Assembly: GCA_943331295.2 (NCBI GenBank) | Contig: CALQLA020000054.1 | Location: forward strand, 1-32,703 | Direction of reading: 5' to 3' | DNA from: Bordetella parapertussis | GTDB taxonomy: Bacteria; Pseudomonadota; Gammaproteobacteria; Burkholderiales; Casimicrobiaceae | DNA: 32,703 bases | In this document: one piece after another, positions 26,102-32,703 of the stretch | Layout of the letters: each line of letters opens with the position of its first letter | Position numbering within the stretch: position 1 is the stretch's first letter | Made by a program: the position numbers and the translations under genes | The notes under the pieces: generated by a model | What the model saw: only the letters and a program-made list of their open reading frames with translations | The model's database searches: none | Told to the model about the DNA's origin: nothing

Positions 26102-26153
26102 GCGATCCGGGTGCGAACCCGGGGCGCCCGATCCCAAGGGACGCGGGCATCGC
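26102..26153 (+). other. Structured leader segment, possible three-way junction
   Basis: GCGAT (26102-26106) can pair with ATCGC (26149-26153), enclosing a 6-bp hairpin capped by a GCGA tetraloop (26107-26122) and a second hairpin (26126-26148). AACCCG at 26116-26121 repeats the terminator's 5' arm, and CGGGT at 26108-26112 could pair with ACCCG at 26162-26166, so the segment could act as an antiterminator. Unrecognised as a known family. Confidence 0.45.
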
Positions 26154-26159
26154 AGCGCC

Positions 26160-26198
26160 AAACCCGTTCCGCCGCATGCGAACGGGTTTTTTGTTTTT
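26160..26198 (+). terminator. Leader Rho-independent terminator
   Basis: A 10-bp stem (AAACCCGTTC with GAACGGGTTT, loop 26170-26179) continues into a T-rich tract broken by one G. It lies 30 bp before the start codon, so it is an attenuator in the leader rather than the end of a gene. Confidence 0.85.
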
Positions 26199-26228
26199 GT
26201 GGCCCCCGATGCGGGCCGAGGAGCAACG

Positions 26229-27479
26229 ATGAGCAATGCCACGACCAGGCCGCCGCGCGGCTTCACCACGTCGATCCTGCACTCCGATCGCGACGCCCCG
26301 ATCGAGCACGGCGCGCTGCACAAGCCGCTGCACCTTTCGGTCGCGTTCGGATACCGCGACGCGCGCGACCTCGCCGCCGTGTTCCAGGGCCGGGCGCCGG
26401 GCCACGTGTACGGGCGCCAGGGCAATCCCACGTCGTCCGCGCTGGAGGCCAAGCTGACGAAGATGGAGGCCGGCGTGGCCACCGTCTGCTTCGCCACCGG
26501 GATGGCCGCGATCGGCGCCGTGATGCTCGCGCTGCTGCGCGAAGGCGACCACGTCGTCGCAAGCCAGTTCGTGTTCGGCAACACGGTGAGCATGTTCGGC
26601 ACGATGCGCGCGCACGGGACGCCGGTGACGCAGGTCGACGCGACGGACGTCGCGGCGGTCGAGCGGGCGCTCACGCCGGCGACGCGGATCGTCTTTGTCG
26701 AGACCATCGCCAATCCGCGCACGCAGGTCGCGGACCTCGCGCGGATCGGCGCGCTGTGCGCCGCGCGCGGCATCCTGTACGTGGTCGACAACACGATGAC
26801 GTCGCCGTGGCTGTTCCAGCCGAAGCGGGTGGGGGCGGGCCTCGTCGTCAACGCGCTGACCAAGTACGTTGGCGGGCACGGCAACGCGCTCGCGGGCAGC
26901 GTCACCGACACCGGGCTCTTCGACTGGACGCGGTTCCCGAACATCGGCGAGGCCTACCGCAGCGCGCCGCCGGCGATGTGGGGCGTCACGCAGCTGCGGA
27001 AGAAGGGGCTGCGCGACTGGGGCGGCACGCTGTCCGCCGAGCAGGCGCACCACATCGCGGTCGGCTCGGAGACGCTCGCGCTGCGGATGGACCGCACCTG
27101 CGCCAACGCGCACGCGCTCGCGACGTTCCTCGCGGCCCACCCGAAGGTGAGCGCCGTCCACTATCCGGGATTGTCCGGCCACCCGCAGCACGCGCTGGCC
27201 GCGGAGCTGTTCCGCCACGGCGGCGGGCTGCTGTCGTTCGAGCTGGCCGAGGGCATCGACTGCTTCGATTTCCTGAACCGGCTGCAGATCGTCGTGTCGT
27301 CGTCGAACCTGGGCGACAACCGGACGCTGGCGATCCCCGTGGCGCACACGATCTTCTGGGAGATGGGCCCGGCGGCGCGCGCGGCGATGGGCATCGCCGA
27401 GCAGCTGATCCGCGTCTCGGTCGGCATCGAGGATCGCGACGACCTGATCGGCGACTTCGCGCAGGCGCTCGACGCCTGA
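26229..27479 (+). CDS. Cys/Met-metabolism PLP enzyme (cystathionine gamma-synthase / O-succinylhomoserine sulfhydrylase family)
   Basis: A 416-residue fold-type I PLP enzyme that probably exchanges the activated hydroxyl of an acyl-homoserine for sulfide or cysteine on the way to methionine. YGRQGNPT (61-68) is the active-site block (in place of the more common YSRxxNPT), FATGMAAI binds cofactor, and K212 in LTKYVGG is the Schiff-base lysine. Family members cannot be told apart by eye: metZ, metB or a lyase are all possible, but a SAM-II-like leader favours a biosynthetic role. GAGGAG (26218-26223) sets the ATG. It converges on lpxH. Confidence 0.88.
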   Translation: MSNATTRPPRGFTTSILHSDRDAPIEHGALHKPLHLSVAFGYRDARDLAAVFQGRAPGHVYGRQGNPTSSALEAKLTKMEAGVATVCFATGMAAIGAVMLALLREGDHVVASQFVFGNTVSMFGTMRAHGTPVTQVDATDVAAVERALTPATRIVFVETIANPRTQVADLARIGALCAARGILYVVDNTMTSPWLFQPKRVGAGLVVNALTKYVGGHGNALAGSVTDTGLFDWTRFPNIGEAYRSAPPAMWGVTQLRKKGLRDWGGTLSAEQAHHIAVGSETLALRMDRTCANAHALATFLAAHPKVSAVHYPGLSGHPQHALAAELFRHGGGLLSFELAEGIDCFDFLNRLQIVVSSSNLGDNRTLAIPVAHTIFWEMGPAARAAMGIAEQLIRVSVGIEDRDDLIGDFAQALDA

Positions 27480-27519
27480 CGCATTGCCGGGAATTCGTGC
27501 CTTGCGGCACATCGCGTCG

Positions 27520-27538
27520 CCCGGGTTGAGCGGGAGCG
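27520..27538 (+). repeat. Fragment resembling the REP-like element at 13086-13101
   Basis: GGGTTGAGCGGGAGCG here matches GGGTTGAGCGCGAGCG at 13086-13101 with one mismatch. Both lie between convergent genes. A small GTGCC/GGCAC hairpin (27497-27510) just before it may help end the PLP enzyme transcript. Confidence 0.35.
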
Positions 27539-27546
27539 TTGCCGGA

Positions 27547-28281
27547 TCACGCGGCGCCGGAGATCCCGTGCGTCGTGGCACCCGCCTCGTCCACCGCGAG
27601 GTAGCTGCCCCGGTCGTACCAGTCGGACAGCACCCAGCGCTCGCACGCGTTGCCGTCGACCGCGAGGCGATGGAGCGCGGGTCGGTGCGTGTGGCCATGG
27701 ATCATCCGGCGCACCCGGTGCTCGCGCAGCGCGGCGGCGACGGCGTCGGGCGTGACGTCCATGATCGGTGCCGGCTTGCCCGCCGTTTTCAGGCGGCTCC
27801 TCCGCCGCGCCCAGGCCATGAAGCCCCGGCGCACGAAGTAGGGCAGGGTCAGGAAGCGGCGCTGCCGCGCCGGGTCGTGCGACCACGCGCGAAAGCGCTG
27901 GTAGTCGGTGTCGTCGAGGCAAAGCTCGTCGCCGTGCAGCAGCAGCGTGGGCGTCCCGGCAACGTCGACCACAACCTGCTCGGGCAGCAGCGTCGCGCCC
28001 GCCGCCTGCACGAAGCGCGCGCCCAGCAGCAGGTCGCGGTTGCCGTGCATCACGCCGACCGGGACGCCGGCGGCGCTGACGCCGCGCAGCGCCGCCGCGA
28101 CGCCCGCGGCCTGCGGGTCGCGCAGCTGGTCGTCGCCGATCCACGCGTCGAACAGGTCGCCCAGCACGTACAGCGCCGCCGCGCCGCGCGCCGGGCCGGC
28201 GCAGAACGCGGCGAACGCGGCCGCGAGCGCCGGCCGCGCCGGCGCGAGATGCAGGTCGGAGATGAAAAGCGTCGGCCGCAT
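27547..28281 (-). CDS. lpxH: UDP-2,3-diacylglucosamine diphosphatase
   Basis: Fourth step of lipid A biosynthesis: hydrolyses UDP-2,3-diacylglucosamine to lipid X and UMP at the inner-membrane surface. The 244-residue calcineurin-like phosphoesterase has the metal motifs SDLHL (8-12), GDLFDAW (41-47), HGNRD (79-83), HGDELC and HGHTHRP. It is the last gene of the TPR-ppiA-ppiB-lpxH group, 63 bp after ppiB, with a short GC hairpin (28306-28323) in the gap. Confidence 0.95.
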   Translation of the reverse strand: MRPTLFISDLHLAPARPALAAAFAAFCAGPARGAAALYVLGDLFDAWIGDDQLRDPQAAGVAAALRGVSAAGVPVGVMHGNRDLLLGARFVQAAGATLLPEQVVVDVAGTPTLLLHGDELCLDDTDYQRFRAWSHDPARQRRFLTLPYFVRRGFMAWARRRSRLKTAGKPAPIMDVTPDAVAAALREHRVRRMIHGHTHRPALHRLAVDGNACERWVLSDWYDRGSYLAVDEAGATTHGISGAA

Positions 28282-28344
28282 GGTCGGATGCGCGAAGGGG
28301 CCTCGGGGCCCGCCGCCGGGCCCGACAGCGGCGGCCTCCCGCCG

Positions 28345-28842
28345 TTACGCGGCGACTTCCTCGGCGGAGAGGATCACGACGTCTTCGGTCGGGACATCCT
28401 GGTGGAAGCCCTTGGTGCCGGTGCGCAGGCCCTTGATCTTGTCGACGACGTCCTGGCCGGCGACGACCTTGCCGAACACGCAGTAGCCCCAGCCCTGGTC
28501 GGTGGGCGACTTGTGGTCGAGGAACGCGTTGTCGGCGACGTTGATGAAGAACTGCGCGGACGCCGAGTGCGGGTCCGAGGTGCGGGCCATCGCCACGGTG
28601 TAGCGCGTGTTCTTGAGGCCGTTGTTCGCCTCGTTGGCGATGCCGCCGCGGGCGCGCTTTTCCTTCATGCCGGGCTCCATGCCGCCGCCCTGGACCATGA
28701 AGCCGTCGATGACGCGATGGAACACCGTGTTGTCGTAGTGTCCGTCGCGCACGTACTGCAGGAAGTTGGCGACGGTCTTCGGCGCCTTGGCGGCGTCGAG
28801 TTCGAGCGAGATGTCGCCGTGGTTGGTGTGCAGGATGATCAT
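28345..28842 (-). CDS. ppiB: Cytoplasmic cyclophilin peptidyl-prolyl isomerase
   Basis: A 165-residue single-domain cyclophilin without a signal peptide, so a cytoplasmic proline isomerase. [14 protein letters not shown] carries the catalytic arginine and is followed by [10 protein letters not shown] and GYCVFGKVV, all canonical. Its ribosome site (AAGGA) overlaps the ppiA stop codon, so the two paralogues are read from one message. Confidence 0.95.
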   Translation of the reverse strand: MIILHTNHGDISLELDAAKAPKTVANFLQYVRDGHYDNTVFHRVIDGFMVQGGGMEPGMKEKRARGGIANEANNGLKNTRYTVAMARTSDPHSASAQFFINVADNAFLDHKSPTDQGWGYCVFGKVVAGQDVVDKIKGLRTGTKGFHQDVPTEDVVILSAEEVAA

Positions 28843-28852
28843 GTCGGATTCC

Positions 28853-29455
28853 TTATTTGGCGTCGACCACGAAGGCCTTGTTGATGATGACCTTCTCGAC
28901 CGGCACGTCGCTGCCGAACGGTCCGCCGGCGCCGGTGGCGCCCTTGGCGATCTTGTCGACGACGTCCATGCCGGAGACGACCTTGCCGAACACCGTGTAG
29001 CCGTAGCCGCGGGCGTCGGGCGAGCGGAAGTTGAGCGGCTTGTTGTCGTTGACGTTGATGAAGAACTGCGCCGTCGCCGAGTTCGGGTCGCCGGTGCGGG
29101 CCATCGCGATGGTGCCCGGGGTGTTGAGCAGGCCCGCCTTGCTCGACTGCTCGGCCTCGATCGGAACCGGCGGCTTGGTCGGCTTCTGCTGGAAGTCGGC
29201 GGTGAAGCCGCCGCCCTGGATCATGAAGCCCGGGATCACGCGGTGGAACTGGGTGCCGTCGTAGTGCTTCGCCTTCACGTAGTCGAGGAAGTTCGCGACC
29301 GTCTTGGGCGCGGCCTCGGGGTTCAGTTCGACGACGATCTTGCCGGCCGTGGTGTCGAACTCTACCTGCGGATTGGCCGCGGACGCGGGCAACGCGAACG
29401 CGAATGCCGACGCGGCCAGCGCGGCGATGGAGAGGAGGAACGGACGACGCAGCAT
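28853..29455 (-). CDS. ppiA: Periplasmic cyclophilin peptidyl-prolyl isomerase
   Basis: A 200-residue cyclophilin with a signal peptide (residues 1-26, ending ASA), so exported to the periplasm to assist folding. [24 protein letters not shown] and GYTVFGKVV are the active-site blocks. The ATG at 29455 has AAGGAG upstream; longer in-frame versions would bury the signal peptide. It forms a tandem pair with ppiB, most likely an old duplication with split compartments. Confidence 0.93.
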   Translation of the reverse strand: MLRRPFLLSIAALAASAFAFALPASAANPQVEFDTTAGKIVVELNPEAAPKTVANFLDYVKAKHYDGTQFHRVIPGFMIQGGGFTADFQQKPTKPPVPIEAEQSSKAGLLNTPGTIAMARTGDPNSATAQFFINVNDNKPLNFRSPDARGYGYTVFGKVVSGMDVVDKIAKGATGAGGPFGSDVPVEKVIINKAFVVDAK

Positions 29456-29558
29456 GGTTAAGCTCCTTCGTGGGTTGAGCAGTGGTTCGGATGCGGACGC
29501 TGAGAGACAGGCAGTGTCGCCGGCAAGTTCCCTGCCCGCGATGGCGCCCGCCGGCGCC

Positions 29559-30182
29559 TTACTTCGCCGCCAGCAGCGCGCGCGCGAGCGTGAGCTTCGC
29601 CGCCGCGGACTTGCCGGCGCGGTCGAGCGTGGCGGCGCGATCGTACTCCACGGCCGCCATGCGGGCATAGACGTCGCCCAGGTTCTCGTGCGCCAGCGCC
29701 CAGTCGGGAGCGGCGATCAGCGCGGATTGCAGCGCGGTCCGCGCGGCGCCAAGGTTCCCCTTCTGCGCGTACAGCACCGCGACGTTGTTGTACGGCTCGG
29801 GCAGCTCCGGATAGTCTTCCGTCAGCGCGAGGAAGGTCGCGATCGCGCCGGCATCGTCGCCGCGCTCGGTCTGCAGCACGCCCTTCAGGAAGCGTGCCTG
29901 CGCCTCGCGCGGGCGCTGCGCGAGCAGTGCGTCGACGCGGGCCTCCGCCGCGACGAACTGGCGCGCCGCGATGAGTTCGCGCACCTCCTTGATGCCCAGC
30001 ATGTACGCCTTGCGGGCTTCGTCCGAGAGTTCGGGCGGCACGACCGCGACCGGGTCCTGCGGCGCGGCGGCGGCCGCCGCATTGGCCGCAGCCGGTTGCG
30101 CGACGGCCGCGGAGAGCGGCAGCAGGAGGCCGGCAAGCGCGAAGGCGAGGGCAGCGGGAACGGCAGGCGGAATGGTGGGCAC
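29559..30182 (-). CDS. Exported tetratricopeptide-repeat protein
   Basis: A 207-residue protein with a signal peptide (about residues 1-28, ending AVAQ), an Ala/Pro-rich linker and about three to four TPR helix pairs (AARQFVAAEARVDALLAQRP, ARFLKGVLQTERGDDAGA, PYNNVAVLYAQKGNLGAA, ALAHENLGDVYARM). Probably a periplasmic scaffold; function unknown. It is usually found ahead of ppiA-ppiB-lpxH in betaproteobacteria. A GGCGCC hairpin (29543-29558) directly follows its stop. A minus-strand TAAAAT (30215-30210) may be its -10 box. Confidence 0.85.
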   Translation of the reverse strand: MPTIPPAVPAALAFALAGLLLPLSAAVAQPAAANAAAAAAPQDPVAVVPPELSDEARKAYMLGIKEVRELIAARQFVAAEARVDALLAQRPREAQARFLKGVLQTERGDDAGAIATFLALTEDYPELPEPYNNVAVLYAQKGNLGAARTALQSALIAAPDWALAHENLGDVYARMAAVEYDRAATLDRAGKSAAAKLTLARALLAAK

Positions 30183-30277
30183 CGGGTAAGGCCGCGAGGT
30201 AAAACGGGGATTTTAGCAGGCGGCCGGTCCGGGGACGTTTTTCGGGGCCCGCCCGGCCGCGCGATCGCAGGCGCCGC

Positions 30278-30307
30278 TTGCGGTCGCGGCGCCGGTGACG
30301 GAATAAT
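30278..30307 (+). promoter_or_regulatory. Candidate promoter of the sox operon
   Basis: TTGCGG (30278-30283) and AATAAT (30302-30307) with an 18-bp spacer (17 if GAATAA is used), about 118 bp ahead of soxX. The 30183-30424 gap has no other clear element and no recognised SoxR operator. Confidence 0.4.
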
Positions 30308-30424
30308 GGCCGACTGCCGCGACGGCATGCCGGCGGCGGCCGACCGGGCCGCCTCCCGGCCCTGCGGACCGACGGAAGGACCGGCGACTGACATGAACAG
30401 GTGGCGATGGACGGCAGGGTGGGC

Positions 30425-30919
30425 ATGAAGATGTCCATACCCGGGCGTGGCGCGGGCGCGGGTGCACGGCGCTGCCGTGCCGGGCTGCTCGCGGCACTGC
30501 TCGCGGCCGCAGGCTTGGCGCTGCCGGCGCTCGCCGCGGAGAGGCTCGCCGCGTTCACCGTGGATCGCGACGGCATCGCGGTGCCCCTCGACGGCGCCGC
30601 GGGCGATGCTGCCCGTGGCCGCGCGCTGGTCCGCGCGCGCGACGTTGCGAACTGCCTGCTGTGCCACGTGGTGGCCGATGCCGACGCGCGCCTCGCCGGC
30701 GACGTCGGGCCGCCGCTCGACGGCGTCGGGTCGCGGCTGTCGCCGGCGCGGCTGCGGCTGCGCATCGTCGACGGCACCGGCGCCAATCCGCAGACCGTCA
30801 TGCCCGCCTACTACCGGATCGACGGCCTCGACCGTGTCGCGCCCGCCTATCGCGGCAAGCCGATCCTCAGCGCGCGCGAAATCGAGGACATAGTGGCGTA
30901 TCTTTCGACCTTGCGATGA
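30425..30919 (+). CDS. soxX: SoxX, monoheme c-type cytochrome subunit of SoxXA
   Basis: The electron-transfer subunit of SoxXA, which oxidatively couples thiosulfate to SoxY in the periplasm. From the ATG at 30425 the protein has 164 residues: a signal peptide (about 1-38, ending ALAA), one heme site CLLCH (C77, C80, H81), and M126 in TVMPAYY as distal ligand. Starts at 30401 (GTG) and 30407 are alternatives; all leave the mature protein unchanged. Its TGA overlaps the soxY ATG by 4 bp (ATGA). Confidence 0.93.
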   Translation: MKMSIPGRGAGAGARRCRAGLLAALLAAAGLALPALAAERLAAFTVDRDGIAVPLDGAAGDAARGRALVRARDVANCLLCHVVADADARLAGDVGPPLDGVGSRLSPARLRLRIVDGTGANPQTVMPAYYRIDGLDRVAPAYRGKPILSAREIEDIVAYLSTLR

Positions 30920-31410
30920 AGAACCCATCCCGCCTGTCCATGCCCTTGCCCGTATCGCCGGCGCGCCGCCGCGCGCTCGCCGGCGCGCTGGCGCTGGCCG
31001 CGCTCCGTGCGGTGCCGGCGCGGGCCGCCGCGGCGCCCGCGCTTCCCGACATTCCGGAACTGCAGGCGCTGCTCGCCGGCCGCGCGCCGAAGCAGGACCG
31101 GCTGGTGCTGGAGCTGCCGCGGCTCGCCGACGACGGCAACACCGTGCCCGTTCGGCTCATGCTGCCCGGCCCGTTCGCGGCAGGGGCGCCGGTGCGCACG
31201 CTGGCCCTGTTCTCCGAACGCAATCCGGTGCGCACGATCATCGTCGTCGACTATCCGCTGGCGGTGGCGCGCGTCGAGTTCGAGACGCGAATCCGGCTGG
31301 CCGGCTCGCAGCGCATCGTCGGCGTCGCGGTGCTCGCGGACCAGACCGTTTATGTCGCCGTCGCCGCGATCGAGGTCGCGGCATCTGCCTGCGTCGACGG
31401 GACCACCTGA
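30916..31410 (+). CDS. soxY: SoxY-like sulfur carrier subunit with atypical C-terminus
   Basis: SoxY carries the sulfur intermediate on a C-terminal cysteine arm as part of SoxYZ. The 164-residue product has a twin-arginine-like leader (ARRRALAG, then a hydrophobic stretch to about residue 39) and the SoxY immunoglobulin-like domain (VRTLALFSERNPVRTIIVVDY, RIVGVAVLADQTVYVAVA). The end is unusual: instead of the classical GGCGG tail it reads ASACVDGTT, with the only late cysteine at C159, five residues from the end. The carrier residue is probably kept in a different context. It overlaps soxX by 4 bp and soxZ by 1 bp. Confidence 0.85.
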   Translation: MKNPSRLSMPLPVSPARRRALAGALALAALRAVPARAAAAPALPDIPELQALLAGRAPKQDRLVLELPRLADDGNTVPVRLMLPGPFAAGAPVRTLALFSERNPVRTIIVVDYPLAVARVEFETRIRLAGSQRIVGVAVLADQTVYVAVAAIEVAASACVDGTT

Positions 31411-31730
31411 TGGCCTTCGCCCGAATCCAGTTGCCGGCGACCGCGAAGCGCGGCGACGCCGTGGAGGTCCGCGTGTCGATCCGCCACGCGATGGAAACCG
31501 GCTATCGCGTCGACGACCTCGGCCGCGCGATCCCGCGCAACACCATCCGCGAGATCGTCTGCCGCTACGGCGGTGTCGAAGTGCTGCGCGCGCACCTCGA
31601 TTCGGGCATCGCCGCCAACCCGTACCTGCGTTTCTTCGTCACCGCCGTCGACGCCGGCGACGTGACGCTCGAGTGGATCGACGATGCCGGCGAGCGAGGC
31701 GAGGCCCGCGCGCGGCTCGCCGTCGCGTGA
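31410..31730 (+). CDS. soxZ: SoxZ, partner subunit of SoxYZ
   Basis: A 106-residue protein with no signal peptide; SoxZ normally reaches the periplasm bound to the Tat-exported SoxY. The family blocks are KRGDAVEVRVSIRHAMETGYR and IREIVCRYGG with the usual Cys (C51). The start codon shares one base with the soxY stop (TGATG), supporting equal synthesis. Confidence 0.95.
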   Translation: MAFARIQLPATAKRGDAVEVRVSIRHAMETGYRVDDLGRAIPRNTIREIVCRYGGVEVLRAHLDSGIAANPYLRFFVTAVDAGDVTLEWIDDAGERGEARARLAVA

Positions 31731-31785
31731 GTTCCCGCGCCGTTCCGGCGGCGAACTCCTTCGTGCCCGGCGCGAAGGCAGTCCG

Positions 31786-32568
31786 GTGATCCGGTCCGCA
31801 GTCGCTGCCATCGTCCTCGCTTGCGTCGCCGCGGTGGCGCAGGGGGAGGAGCGCCCGATCGCTCCGGCCGACCTCGCCACCGGCACGACGTTCGCCGCCC
31901 CGGCGATCCAGGCCATGCAGGCCGATGACGCCGCCAATCCGGCATTCCTGTGGGTCGAGCGCGGCGAGCGGCTGTGGCAGGCGCCGGCCGGGGCAGACGG
32001 CAGGAGCTGCGCGGCGTGCCACGGCGCCGCCGCGACGACGATGCGGGGTGTCGCCGCGCGCTACCCGGCGGTCGATGCCGCGTCGGGAACGCTGTTCGAC
32101 GTCGAGGCGCGGATCAACGACTGCCGGACGCGTCGCCAGCGCGCGGCGCCGTTTGCACGCGAATCCGAGGAACTGCTCGCGATCACCGCGTACGTCGCGC
32201 TGCAGTCGCGGGGCATGCCGTTCGCGGTGTCCGTCGACGGCGCCGCCCGTCCGGCGTTCGAGCGCGCGCGCGCCTTCTACCACGAGCGGCACGGGCAGAT
32301 GAACCTGTCCTGCGCGCAGTGCCACGAGCAGAACTGGGGGCGGCGCCTGCTCGCCGAGAAGATCAGCCAGGGCCACGGCACGGCGTTTCCCGCCTACCGC
32401 CTCGAATGGCAGTCGATGGGCTCGCTCGACCGGCGCCTGCGCGCGTGCCTCAACGGCATCCGCGCGGAGATGCCCGCAGCCGGCGCGCCCGAGACCATCG
32501 GGCTGGCACTGTTCCTCGCGTGGCGGGCCGAAGGGCTGAAGCTCGAGGCGCCCGGCGTCCGGCGGTAG
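31786..32568 (+). CDS. soxA: SoxA, diheme c-type cytochrome subunit of SoxXA
   Basis: Catalytic subunit of SoxXA. From the GTG at 31786 the protein has 260 residues: signal peptide 1-20, a first heme site CAACH (75-79) with C113 (NDCR) as likely axial ligand, a second CAQCH (176-180), and C221 in RACLNG, the cysteine that is persulfidated in studied enzymes and ligates the active-site heme. Both CxxCH motifs are intact, so this is the diheme form. The start is chosen because it gives a compact signal peptide 55 bp after soxZ. The 59-bp repeats follow 5 bp after the stop. Confidence 0.93.
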   Translation: MIRSAVAAIVLACVAAVAQGEERPIAPADLATGTTFAAPAIQAMQADDAANPAFLWVERGERLWQAPAGADGRSCAACHGAAATTMRGVAARYPAVDAASGTLFDVEARINDCRTRRQRAAPFARESEELLAITAYVALQSRGMPFAVSVDGAARPAFERARAFYHERHGQMNLSCAQCHEQNWGRRLLAEKISQGHGTAFPAYRLEWQSMGSLDRRLRACLNGIRAEMPAAGAPETIGLALFLAWRAEGLKLEAPGVRR

Positions 32569-32573
32569 CGGGT

Positions 32574-32703
32574 CTTACTGGACTGACTTCGCGCTGCGCG
32601 CTCCGGTGTTCGCCCTCGGGGCGGCCCTCGGGCTTACTGGACTACCTTCGCGCTGCGCGCTCCGGTGTTCGCCCTCGGGGCGGCCCTCGGGCTTACTGGA
32701 CTA
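32574..32703 (+). repeat. 59-bp tandem repeat at the window end
   Basis: Two full units (32574-32632, 32633-32691) and 12 bases of a third. The units differ only at the 12th-13th bases (TGACTTCG against TACCTTCG). Each contains GCGCTGCGCGC and two copies of CCCTCGGG. The array runs off the window, so its copy number is unknown. It lies where soxB would be expected. Confidence 0.9.

Noticed and set aside
26063..26130. tRNA-like element (acceptor-like GGGCGCC/GGCGCCC and a T-arm-like CCGGG...CCCGG)
   Set aside because: The T-loop is one base short, the length is about 67 nt, and no anticodon or D-arm can be placed; the riboswitch reading explains the 5' half better.
1..32703. Small circular plasmid carrying the sox operon
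   Set aside because: Single-copy core genes (tyrS, rplM, rpsI, argC, argH, lpxH) are present and no replication or partition gene is seen.

Overview
The window is GC-rich chromosomal DNA from a bacterium, most likely an uncultured betaproteobacterium (Burkholderiales/Rhodocyclales-like). This rests on gene order as well as protein similarity. The runs tyrS / M23 peptidase-anmK, erpA-bactofilin-DUF6776-argC, rpsI-rplM-osmC, TPR-ppiA-ppiB-lpxH and argH / AlgZ-type kinase / AlgR-type regulator are typical of that class. The sulfur-oxidising soxXYZA genes and a truncated soxB point to a thiosulfate-oxidising lifestyle. No phage, transposase, CRISPR array or tRNA/rRNA gene was seen.

Layout from left to right. 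1-1392: 3' part of soxB. 1416-3437 (minus): tyrS followed by a family-2-like glycosyltransferase. 3569-8572 (plus): M23 peptidase, anmK (cell-wall turnover and recycling) and a large MscS-type channel. 8652-12341 (minus): erpA, bactofilin, a DUF6776-like coiled-coil protein, argC, rpsI and rplM. 12444-12545 (minus): a candidate small RNA with three anti-Shine-Dalgarno motifs and its own terminator. 12638-13093 (plus): an OsmC-family protein. 13212-15807 (minus): a beta-hydroxyacid dehydrogenase, a SemiSWEET transporter and argH, tightly packed. 16066-19908 (plus): LytS/AlgZ-type kinase, LytTR regulator, PfkB-family kinase and an acyltransferase that overlaps the convergent apaH. 20826-22829: Rep helicase. 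23240-25942: a trimeric autotransporter adhesin and a small secreted four-cysteine protein, in a less GC-rich segment. 26003-27479: promoter, SAM-II-like riboswitch, structured leader, terminator and a methionine-pathway PLP enzyme. 27547-30182 (minus): TPR protein, two cyclophilins and lpxH. 30425-32568: soxX, soxY, soxZ and soxA in overlapping order, then a 59-bp tandem repeat that runs to the end.

How the genes fit together. SoxXA joins thiosulfate to the SoxY cysteine on SoxYZ, and SoxB releases sulfate. soxXYZA lies at the right edge and the rest of soxB at the left edge, on the same strand, so the two edges look like halves of one soxXYZAB operon. argC and argH are arginine biosynthesis steps; the leader at 26038-26198 should switch a sulfur amino-acid enzyme with S-adenosylmethionine. 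The most notable points are the anti-SD small RNA next to rplM, the composite SAM-II-like leader, a SoxY lacking the usual GGCGG tail, the repeat-rich adhesin, and a 59-bp repeat with a diverged copy over the apaH start.
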